Shown here: positions 50,701 to 61,518 of the stretch, one piece after another
Numbering within the stretch: position 1 is the stretch's first letter
Layout: each line of letters opens with the position of its first letter
Notes under the pieces: generated by a model
Seen by the model: the letters and a program-made list of their open reading frames with translations, nothing else
The model's database searches: none
Told to the model about the DNA's origin: nothing
NCBI GenBank assembly: GCA_905250125.1
Contig: CAJNOL010000273.1
Span: 1-64,000 of the forward strand
Reading direction: 5' to 3'
From: Rotaria sordida
Taxonomy: Eukaryota; Rotifera; Eurotatoria; Philodinida; Philodinidae
DNA: 64,000 nt
Program-made: the position numbers and the translations under genes

Positions 50701-53700
50701 ATGTCTATAAAATGAGTAATCTGAATAAATTCATTGAAAAAGATCTATGTTGATATTAAAATGGTTTTTGTTAATATGTCTTATTTATTTATCTAGTTCT
50801 TTCTTGAAACTGTTCTTGATTGGTCATCAAATAATTTTATTTTTCTCAAGTGAGATTATATACTTATTCATTGTTTTTTTTTTCTTTCTATAAAATTTTA
50901 TTTATAACCAGAGGCGAAGAAATTAATGATTCACAACCAATGGAACAATGTTTAGAATCTTATCTTGAACGATGGCTTAATCATGTTGAAAATCCAAGTA
51001 AGAAAAAAACAGTTTTGAAATTCTAATTCGATTTCTATTTAAATTTCGTTAGATTCATCTTTATTAACATTTCTATCACGTATACAAACGATTAAATGGT
51101 CACATATATCACTTGTACGTGTATTATATTCATTACGAACATATGCACTGAAACATCAAAATCAATCTCTATTAAATGATGAACATATTAAAATATTTTC
51201 ATCATTAATATTAACCCAATTTCATACATATGCACCAGTTCTTCGTCTCTCTGCTTATTCATCTATATTTGATACTGTTATTTATCTTCTTGATTGGTCA
51301 ATTTCATCAATATCATTAAATCTTTTACGATTTTTTGCTTTATTTGATCGATTAACATTTTTATCAAAACATTTTCAAATGATATTAAATCATTTTTCAT
51401 TTGATATTCGACAATTAAAAACATTTATTGAAGAATTTCTTTCATCCGAGGATTTAAATACATCTTTAGATACTCGATTATTTTCACTTGATAATACTTT
51501 ATTAGAATATCGTCAAATAGTATTTTTACTTGATCTTATTGATATACATAATACAGATATATTAAAAATAATATTTAATCCCTTAATTGAAAATATTCGA
51601 ACAGCATATCAACGTCCATATATGTCAATAAATAATGTTCAAAAATCCATTGAACTTTTTTTGGGTTTAATACAAGAAAATTATTTTCATTCATTAAATT
51701 TTGTTAAAGATTGGTTGTCATCAAGTATTCGATTAATTGTACGAGAAGGTTTAAATTTTATTAAAATACATTCCGTAAGAAAGACGTATTATTTCTAATA
51801 TGTATATATATATGTTTTTAATCATATAGATTAAACAACCTATGGTTTTTGTTAAATCACCAATTGTTTTTTTAATGATTGGTAATCATGGAGATATTAG
51901 TCGATTTTTACAAGAATCAATTAATCAAATGGAAACAATGATACAGCAACAGGTAGATATGTATGTTTGTTTTGTCGGATTGAAATCGACTACTAACTAG
52001 AGCCCGGCGGGTTCAACATTTTCAAACTCAGACCCGATCGAATCCAGGCCCACAATCAATCCGATGGGCTTTACTATTCAACTGAAAAAATTCATTTCTT
52101 TCATGTTATTTATCTTCTACATATTGACATATTGAGAAAACCTCTGTCACTAGAATAACAAAAAAAATTCGTTTTTCTATTCCAATAGTCTTTAAATAAA
52201 GCGATAGCTATCAGACTCCAAAAACAAATGCCAGTATGAGATGAGTATGATGTCTATTATTGAAATATTCATAAGATCTAAACTAATTATTTCATAAAAA
52301 TGAGAAGTCCTCATTCAGTAACAAAAGATTTACTTTATACTTTTTTCTAGTTGATTGAAATATATTTTCTCGCATTTCTGAATTGTACATTAGCGTCTAA
52401 GATGACATCTCAGATAGTTTGAAAACTCTTATTTATCAAGTCTTGTGCATTTCTGTGCTTGTAAGCAAATCAAGTCACAGTTACAATATAAAAAAAAGTT
52501 GATCGTAATAAAATCACACCTGCAATATCAGAAGTCTAGTAGGCTATTATTCTGCGGTAGAAATAAGGATGTACTCAGATAAACTTTAGACTAACTGAGA
52601 GCAATTTGATAAAGATACTTTTATCTCTGTTTACTTAAAAATTTATATTTATGTAAGAATACTTTTATCAATACAGAAATAGTTTTGTAGAATAATATTA
52701 CAGTATAAATTGAATAAAGAAGAAAAAAGATAATTGGCGATGGTCATTTATTTGCATCATCTGAAAAATAAGCCGTTAAGAAGAAAATTACTTGATTGCA
52801 ATTTAACTCAATTTGAAAATAAATTTTCAAATGTTTTTTTCAGTCAGGAAATAGTTGGCAATCGCTTTTCATTTTATTTATTTATTCCATGGATTGGCTT
52901 TTAACAAATCGATTACCAGATTTTAATAATGAATGGAATACAAAACTTCGTACACTTCCATTATTTTCTCAACTTCTACCATTATTAGATCAGCCCAATA
53001 GCAAGTATAAATAAAAATCTATTTTTCTATTTCATGCTTTTTGTTTTTGCTTTTACTGATAAAAGTATTCCACAAGCCGATATATTAATTGCTAAATATT
53101 TATTAATCGCTAATAATATATCATCAATGGATTTATGTAATAATATCATAGATGATTTATATAAAGCATCTCCAAGAGAACTACCCTATGTCTTTCGTGC
53201 TATCGGTGTATTACTTCGTCAAATACAAGTAAATGAAAGTTTCGTTTCTTTTGTTTATTTAAAATCAATATTCAACTGCGTTTTTTCATAGACAACAAAT
53301 GAAAATAAATGTAAACTAATCGAAAATTCAACTAATGTACTTAATGAAATTGATCATCGAATGCCAGTCTATTGGCCATGTTTAACAGCGTTTTGTCAAG
53401 CAATTTCATCTTCTGTTACAGATGTAAACGTATCTAATCTCTTAACTCAAGTATGTAAATCATATAGAAATTCTTTCAAAGTTTCGAAAACTGATCTATC
53501 TCTTTCATAAAGTGGTTTACACAAATGTTTGAACGATGTGGACACATATCAGGAATTATGAATGTCATACTTGAATCAATAATTCCAATATGGTTACAGG
53601 AACATCGAATTCAATTATCTCATTTACCAATTTTAATTGAATGTATAATTTTTGGACAAATTTATCAAAAAGATAGAAAGTAAAATAGAAAAAAAAAGAG

Positions 53701-56700
53701 TCTTATTGACAATTCACTTGTTAGTCACAATTAGCTCATGTGTTGCTAAGGGCAATCTCTTTTCTTTAATCCATCCTTCTTTCTTTTTCAATCACTTTGA
53801 TAGTATACGCCAACAAAGCGATTGAAAAAGAGAGAAAAAAAAATAGATGAAAGAAAAGAGATTGCCCTTAGCAACACATGAGCTAGTGTGTGGCCAACAA
53901 GCAAATTATGAATAGGGCAAATTATTGTTTTTTGGAAGCCGGAACGATAAGTACGGAAATGATGAGTACAGGAAGGATAAGCACACACGAGCAAAATGAA
54001 GGTAAGGAGTGTGAGTGTGGTTGGAATGGAAAAGATTACTAGGCGTGCATCCACAGTGTTTGAGACATTTTTGCGTAAGTAAAAAAAAATGCCCTTATTT
54101 ACTGAACCACATGACACAATTTTTTCGTCAGTAGAGAATTGAAGTAGGAGAATGATACTAGAAAATATCAGAATAGACATTTGGGAAATGTTGTTAGACT
54201 ACGTGCCAGAAAGCAAACTCAATGAGTTTTGATTTAGATTGTTTTTTAGTTTCCTTTCCATCTCTAATTAAATCACAAGGGTCCATTGGATCATTCTGCA
54301 TTTGATTGTCAAAAGCAAACATCTGGCTATACATGTAATGTAACAATTTAATGATATAATTCATAATCAAGAAAATAAAAATTCTAATATTAGGTCTTAT
54401 TGCATGCTTAGAGAAGACTAAGACTCACATTCATATCCTGCCTATCGTTCACGTTCTCATCATTTCCTTGCTTGAGAATCCGTGCTTAAGTTTCTGTGCT
54501 CATCATTCATCAATCTGTTATTTTTACTCTTTTAGACAACAATGGCAAGCAGAACAACTTGTGGAACAAGATGAATCATTTCGTTTACTTCTTTCTAATA
54601 CTCATATAATACCGTAAATTAATTAATTAAATAATTATTTTATTTTCTTTTATTAATTCTTCTAGTGAATATCGTTATGATCGAAATATTCGTGTATTAA
54701 TACAATTATTTGTTCTACATATTTGGCCATCATTACTTAATGTTCAACAAAATGATATTGTGATGCAAATAATTGAAAAACATCGTCATTTAGCATTAAA
54801 AGAACGTCGACCACGTTTTTGTACGAATTCACTTGAACATCGTATTATGTTTCGTTCACTTCAATGTCTTCTTTGTTTAACGTCTGTTATCAAAAATCCG
54901 GTAGAAAAAATAAATTTCGACAAAAACAAAATATTCATTATTAAATATATTTAATTTTTTTTTCTAGAGTCTTGTAAAAACAATCTACGATTATATTGTA
55001 GAAACATTAATTAGAGAAAATGAACCATCACTTCGTTTACTTTCAGAATGGATTATTGTTCGTTTAATATTAGAAGATCGAGCAACACGTTTAAATAATT
55101 TATATGAATATTTACATCATGCTCATCAACATAGAACAGGAACTGTATGTGCTTGGCTTTCAATAGCATCACATATACCAACTCTTTTATTAAATCGAAT
55201 CGAACAGGTTAAAATCTAAATTTTTATTGTTATTGTTTTTTGTATAAAAATTAATTCTTTAATTAGATTGAATATATAAATAAAATCTTCGAATATATTA
55301 GTCCATTATTAATGCATTCAAATTTTCATATTCGAACATTTGCTTGTTCAACAATGGTTAAATTACTTGAATATACTGAACATCATCATCTAGAAAATGA
55401 AACACCATATGAAGCATATCGATATTTTAAACGTAGTGAAGAAAAATCTGAGTAATGTTTTGTTCATTTTTTAAAATTTCGTTTATTTTTTGTTCTATTT
55501 TATTATGTTTATAGACTTGGTCGATATATAATGAGACTTCAAAGTTTATTTCTTTATCAATTTGATCCAATACGAGATTTTTCACTTGAAACAATTTTTT
55601 ATACATTACCAAAATTATCTTTAATAGCTGATGATGAATATTTATGGCCGGAATGGTTTATTGAAATAAGTCAACAATTACATTTATCATTTCCAATATC
55701 AGTTTATAATGTTTCAACAATTTTACAATCATGTCAAGCTGGAATTTGGAGGTTAACTGGTAAATATAATCTTTGCTGTGAAAGTCTTAATACAAAATAT
55801 TTATTCATTTTTCGGATCATTTAAAGATAACTGTTTAAAGTCGGAATCAAATATTTTTTACGTTATATAGAATACTATTTTGGTCAATTTTGTATTTTAG
55901 TTCAAACTTATCGAATTCACAATGTGAAACAATTTTTAATGGATCCGTTTTGTACAGCAAAGTTTGCTCTACGAAGCGTGCTATTTATGTTGCATGACAG
56001 ATTTTAAAACTTTTGTATCTTTAAAAGCAGTTTTTGACTAACACCGATATCCATGGGGACTAGTCCTTTAGTGAAAACGCAAAGATGAGATTTTGCTTAT
56101 TGTAATATCTCATTTTATACATAATTTAGTAATGTTGAGTTGAAAACGTTCCAACAGACAAACGAAAAACTCCTAAAACCGCTATTTTACTTCGCACAGA
56201 CATAATTTTGTACTTTTTCATAAAATTTACTAATATGTATTCAATTTTTATCTCAGAACTGAAAAGATGAGTGAATATTTTATGCGAAGACTTTCATCCT
56301 ATAGATTAAATGTTAAGACAATATTTCTTTTTCTTTTTAACTATTTAGCTACTGGAAAAACTGAAATAGGAGGAATGCAAGATGAAGAAGGATCTTCAAC
56401 GATTCAACATAAAGCAAATCCATATCCAATTGTTGAAGCACTTGATGATACTGAATTAAGAGAAAGTATTAAACGAAGTCAATTGATTGTTGTGGCGTCA
56501 CTTATTGATAAACAAGCAAATTTAGGAGGCAAGTCTAAACATTGATTATTTGTAAACATATTAAAGAAGTCGAAAAAAGGAAAGAATAAATATGACTATC
56601 AGTTCATATATTTATGAGAGATCACGCTATACATACAACAAAGAGATCGTACGATATGTAAAATCAAGTAACCTATTCTCAAGAAGAAAAGTAAGATAAT

Positions 56701-57808
56701 AACTAGATCATATAGAATTACCTGAATAACATTAAGAATTTATATCTTATTCGATATCATCATACTTCAAAAGACTTCGTTTAAAGATTGATACTTGAAA
56801 TAAAGGTATTTATATCGAGTGAATAAGGAGTGATCTTAATTAATCAAACTAGTAATATATAAAAAAACCAAAATCGTATAGACAGAAGAATAATCAATAA
56901 ATATTCTAAATTTGCTTAATTCATTAATCTTATTAATAATAGGAAAAAACAAGACAAATCCTATGCCAATATCAGTTTTCATTAACCTTTCGACTGATGA
57001 ATAATGCTTAACCGTTGTTCTTCATTTTTTCCTTCGCTATCTTGATACATCTTATAATTACTATCTTTTTAATACAATAAAAAGAGAAGGTGTGATAAAC
57101 TTTCATTCATTGTTTGTAAACACCGTTGATAATCTTCTATTTAACCAGACTATTTTCTCCATCGTGTTTCACTCTATGACTAAATGATGAAAGTATTTAT
57201 AAATAATTTAGTTTTGCTATTCCGATACTATCTGTAATTAATTTTCAAAATTCTATTTTAAAATCTTTCTTAATATAGGTTTATGTCGAACTGGTGAAAT
57301 TTTTGGTATAAAAGAACTAGTAATTGGAAGTGTTCGTATATTGGAAGATCAGCAATTTCTTAATTTAAGTATGACTGCTCATAAATGGTTACGTATTAAA
57401 CAAGTAAGAATATTTTTAGCTTTGTTGATGTTAATTTTATAAAATTATAATTTAGGTACAAGAAAGAGAATTAAAGGATTATTTAATTGATATGCAAACT
57501 CAGGGATATACAATTGTTGCTGTTGAACAAACAGTAAATAGTCAAAGTTTATATGAATTTAAATTTCCAGAAAAAACATTACTTTTACTCGGGTATCAAA
57601 AAAAAAATACAAGTCTTGGTCTATGTTAATTAATTGTTTTTTGTTTTCTAGAAATGAACGTGAAGGTATTCGAGCTGATCTCTTATCTTTAGTAAATGCA
57701 ACAGTTGAAATTCCACAAGCTGGTGTTGTACGCTCGTTAAATGTTCACGTTAGTGGTGCTCTCTGCATATCAGAATATACAAGAAAGTATATGAATATGA
57801 TGAAGTAA
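47725..57808 (+). CDS. TARBP1: TARBP1 / Trm3-like tRNA (guanosine-2'-O)-methyltransferase
   Basis: Nineteen exons: 47725-48619, 48688-48815, 50797-50849, 50912-50997, 51053-51774, 51830-51952, 52844-53004, 53066-53228, 53292-53450, 53513-53679, 54536-54613, 54666-54900, 54968-55207, 55267-55451, 55515-55759, 56349-56528, 57279-57403, 57456-57592 and 57652-57808; 4239 nt, 1412 aa (human 1621). Most of the protein is a helical, HEAT-like region. The C-terminal 160 residues are a SPOUT (SpoU/TrmH) methyltransferase with all three motifs: NLGGLCRTGEIFG with the catalytic Arg, LLLLGNEREGI for SAM binding, and IPQAGVVRSLNVHVSGAL forming the trefoil knot. The yeast homologue Trm3 makes Gm18 in tRNA using S-adenosylmethionine. 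Intron 16 (56529-57278) uses a GC-AG donor (gcaagt), required to keep LGGLCR in frame. Exons 3 and 4 are small and were chosen by phase. Introns 2, 6, 10, 15 and 16 are long. Confidence 0.93.
48816..50796. other. long TARBP1 intron 2, no gene seen
   Basis: A 2-kb intron in a gene whose other introns are mostly 50-70 nt. An open frame at 49753-50049 has no codon pattern or motif of a gene. I see no clear palindrome here. An unrecognised small exon cannot be excluded. Confidence 0.45.
53709..53915. repeat. short fold-back element in TARBP1 intron 10
   Basis: A perfect 35-nt inverted repeat (53733-53767 and 53850-53884, containing TTGCTAAGGGCAATCTC) extends imperfectly outwards on both sides to about 53709 and 53915. 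The loop is about 80 nt. The rest of this 856-nt intron, up to about 54530, contains further loosely mirrored stretches (TCATCATTTCC near 54455 against its inverse near 53960), so the complete element may be larger. Confidence 0.72.
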
Positions 57809-58199
57809 AGCAAAAAAAGATATTCTATTTGTTTTTTTATTTTGTTCTGCATTATGAAACAAGTAAATTGTGATGTTTTCACATTTGTTATGTTTTAGAT
57901 AAATATCAGTCTATTGATTTAGAAAAAAAAACAGTCCTGCTTCTCATCGAAATTATAATAAATTTGTTCAAGTTGTTATTGTCATCTTTCTTGATATGCA
58001 ATTAACAATACGTTTGAACATCATATAAAATTTATTGGATGAAAAGATTTAATTAAATGAAATCATTGAAAAATTAGGAATAAATCTTTCGTTCATATTC
58101 TTTATATTCATCTATGATGGAAAAACTTTTCTTGCTACATTTCATGATCGAATATTTTCCTTTGAAATTTACGATGAAAAAATTGACCATAACATAAGT
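57809..58199. other. spacer between TARBP1 and AGPAT
   Basis: About 400 bp between two co-oriented genes. The plus strand contains interrupted coding-like stretches (for example about 57955-58030 and 58055-58214) broken by stops. They could be a decayed gene fragment or chance. The next gene starts at an acceptor site within this spacer. Confidence 0.4.
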
Positions 58200-58212
58200 T
58201 ATAATTTTTTAG
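58200..58212 (+). promoter_or_regulatory. 3' splice acceptor 2 nt before the AGPAT ATG
   Basis: TAATTTTTTAG is followed by AT and then the ATG that begins the conserved N terminus. A two-nucleotide leader can only work if another 5' leader is spliced on, either a spliced leader or an unseen upstream exon. Confidence 0.6.
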
Positions 58213-58214
58213 AT

Positions 58215-61200
58215 ATGCGTATTTATGATGAATTCAAATCAATGTTTATTACCCTGGGTTTTCTTGGTTACATTTTCTTAGCTAGTGGACTTATTATTAA
58301 TTTTTTACAATTATGTTCATGTGTTATATGGCCATTTAGTAAAGAACTTTATAGAAAAATTAATTGCTATTTAGCATTGGGTATATGGAGTCGTGAGTAT
58401 TAGAATTTTGTTTTTTATCAAACACTATTTGAAAAGATGTTTAATGTTCAAGAACTATTATCAAGATTTTTAACAGTCTTCTATATTGAGTTCGTACGAA
58501 TTCGTATATTTAAAAGAAATGATTATTTTTGAATAATTACACATTATATATTAAAAAAAAATATTGACTATTTCCTATTTAAGATAGTAAAAGGAAAATG
58601 CGAAAAATAATGCGGAGATGTTATGTTCATAGTCTATGGGTATTCGATATAAACTTCTTCAGTGAAGTTTATTTCGTTAACTAATAAGAGAACTACATCA
58701 ATTGTAACTCGCTGTTTGAGTTCATATTAAGCTCACAAGGAAGTCTCAGTAAGAATAAAAAAAGCATAAAAGAGTTGGTGCCCATGGATCTTACTATACT
58801 TCAGTTGTATTTCACTCGTACTTCGGAGTACCAAAGTCTTGCTCTTTCCCCTTGAGCTTTGCCGATAGATAGGTCTAATGACCTTGGAAATATGCTTCAA
58901 GTTTCAGTCGAAAAGAACGTACATTTGTCGAGATATTGATTTTACAAATACACTCAATTTTTGTAGTAGGTCTGTTACAAGTGATTATTCATTGCAAATT
59001 CAATATCTCGACAAATGAACATTCTTTTTGGATGAAACTTTAAGGATATTCTAAGGGTTATTAGATCTATATGTGGGTTGAATTTCATGTCGAATTTCTA
59101 TTCTTTGATTTTTCAGTAAATATCTAAAAATGGCCCATAACCCGACTCCAGAAGTACATAGGTACGAACCTTTTTTGAGACTTTTTCTAGTCTAACCGAA
59201 ACCTCCTTATGGGCTCAATATGAGTTGAAATGCCGAATTATAGTTAAGGTAGTTCCCCCGTAAATATATCTGATATAGCTATATGCTATTCAGCTAGTGT
59301 GAGGTCGAATAGGATCAATAAATTTCCATCAGTTAAAGAACTTGAAACTCACTTAAAAATAAATTAAATAAAGATAACTATTTATATTGTTGAATTTCAA
59401 CGTAATCATTGACGTTTTCTTTTGCGAATGAGACTTTTATGATCGAAGGAATATTTTCGATATTATAAATTATTGGGATAACGTACAGTTTCTTACTATC
59501 ACATGTTACTCTTTCGAATTAATTAAATGATTTTTGAAATTTTTAATAGACTTTCTTCGAATTTCTTTCGTTTTGAAAATTTCATTATTTTTTTGCATTT
59601 GTTTCACAGAATTTACTTTTGTTGCTCAATGGTGGTCAAAAAGCAATTGTGTTCTGTATATAAATCCTGAAGAACTTGAAAAAGTTCGTAAAGAACATGC
59701 TATTGTTATGTAAGTTCATTCGTCTTGAATTACTTGCATCAAAGATTTAACAAAACAAAAAAAAATTTAGAATGAACCATAAATATGATGTTGATTGGCT
59801 TGCTGGTTGGATAATTTGTCAACGTTTAGGTATAATAAAGGTAATTTCAAATCAAACTCTCATATTTTTATTGAAATTTACATTAATTAGGGATCAAAAA
59901 TAGTTGGCAAACAATCACTTAAATTAGTTCCTATCGTTGGTTGGTGTTGGATATTTGCTGAATCCATATTTTTACGACGTGTATGGGAAAGTGATCGTGA
60001 AACATTGGTTAAAGATCTACGAAAAGTACTTGCTAATTATCCAAAAAATCATTTTTTTAATGTAAAACAAAAATTATTATTTTTTTTTTATATTTTAAAT
60101 TAGAAATTTGATTGTTTTTCATTAATATTTAGCTTTTACTCTTCTGTGAAGGTACACGATTTACTGAAAAGAAAAGATTAACAAGTATGAAAATTGCACA
60201 AGAAAAAGGATTACCAGAACTTAAACATCATATTCTACCTCGTACAAAAGGTTTTACTTTATTATTACAAGGAGCAGAAAATCGAGGTAAGTTTTTCATA
60301 TGATATTGAATCTTCTCAAATATCCGAACAGCTAATTTCTAATATATACCCATTATAAAAAAATTTGATTCATTTTATCAATGGTACTGCTAGTGATCTC
60401 TAACAGTAAAAAATACAAGTATGAAATTATCCATCTAATCTGAATTTAAGTAATTTTCAATGAAATACAGTGCTAACTCATATTGCACATTTGTTCGCAC
60501 TATCACCGGTCAGACAACTACTAACCGTATACTGTCGACTTTTTGCTACTACTGGTAAATACTATTGGTATGGCACACGTTATACAGAACGACCTACCGA
60601 CGGTTTTCGTTTGGTTTGAATCGCTTGGGAATATTTAGATTAACTAAAACACATTTGTTCGCGCTTGTATATACTTGTTTAATTTCGTGGTACAATAGCG
60701 CATGCAACTAAAATGAAATCATATGAGTTTTATTTTGTTGCACTCTTAAATACATAACAATAATATTGTCACACAACTAACATATAAATCTTTGAAATAT
60801 GATGTATTAACAATAATCATATTTATAAGTCTTGAAGTTGAACTAAAATAATTTATTTAAAAAAATTAAAATTCTATCGAAAATTTGTATTTTGTTTTAT
60901 TTTTCTTATTTAGTTGCAGCTGTATACGATTTAACAATTGGTTTTAAACAAACTGGAGCTGAACCAACACTTCTTAGTGTACTAAAAGGACGTTCATGTC
61001 AAGCAGAAATATTTATCAAGTAAATTTCTTTGTTTTTTTTTGTTTGATTTTTAACAATCATTTAAACATATTTATATAATTTCTATTAGACGTATTCCAA
61101 CTTCGGAAATTCCACAAGATACAGAAGGATGTAGTAATTGGGTTCATCAATTATATCAAGAAAAAGATAAAATATATGATTATTTTCTTAAGCATGGTAC

Positions 61201-61518
61201 ATTTGAAGGAAATGGTTTACCTCGAATAGAAATTCAACGTAATTATTATGATCTCTTAATTGAACTTGCTTGGATGTTAATTATTGGTGTACCATCATTA
61301 ATATATTTATTTAAATTTCTTTGGACAAGTTCATTATTGGCACAATTGGCTTTTGTTGCTTTGATTTTTATTGGTAAATAATGAATATTTCGAAATAAAA
61401 AGAATAATAGAGTTTTCTTGATATTTCTTCTTTAGCAACAATTGGTGTTCGAGCAATGATAGCAGTTACAGAAACTGAACGCGGTTCACATTATGGTGAA
61501 ACACAGAAAGAAAAATAA
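58215..61518 (+). CDS. 1-acyl-sn-glycerol-3-phosphate acyltransferase (AGPAT3/4-like)
   Basis: This integral membrane enzyme transfers an acyl group from acyl-CoA to lysophosphatidic acid or a related lysophospholipid, making phosphatidic acid in the ER/Golgi. Eight exons: 58215-58392, 59610-59709, 59771-59840, 59891-60061, 60133-60286, 60914-61019, 61090-61373 and 61436-61518; 1146 nt, 381 aa, close to the 376-378 aa of human AGPAT3/4. The N terminus (LASGLIINFLQLCSCVIWPF) is a membrane segment typical of AGPAT3/4/5. Acyltransferase motif I is NHKYDVD (N95-D101), the NHx4D catalytic pair. Motif III is FCEGTRFTEKKR (E179-R182), and LPRTKGF follows. Two hydrophobic segments lie near 310-360, and the end ITETE-like VTETERGSHYG matches the family. 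I cannot separate AGPAT3 from AGPAT4 by eye. Intron 1 carries a fold-back element. Confidence 0.95.
58717..59230. repeat. fold-back element in AGPAT intron 1 (about 515 bp)
   Basis: Near the centre CATTTGTCGAGATATTGA (58922 onward) is mirrored at about 59000-59020. Outer parts also match: GAGTTCATATTAAGCTCA at 58718 against the inverse of TGGGCTCAATATGAGTTGA near 59210-59229. No open frame is present. Confidence 0.78.

Noticed and set aside
53788..54180. 130-aa minus-strand frame in the TARBP1 region
   Set aside because: Lies in intron 10 over the fold-back element; no motif, and the opposite strand to the gene.
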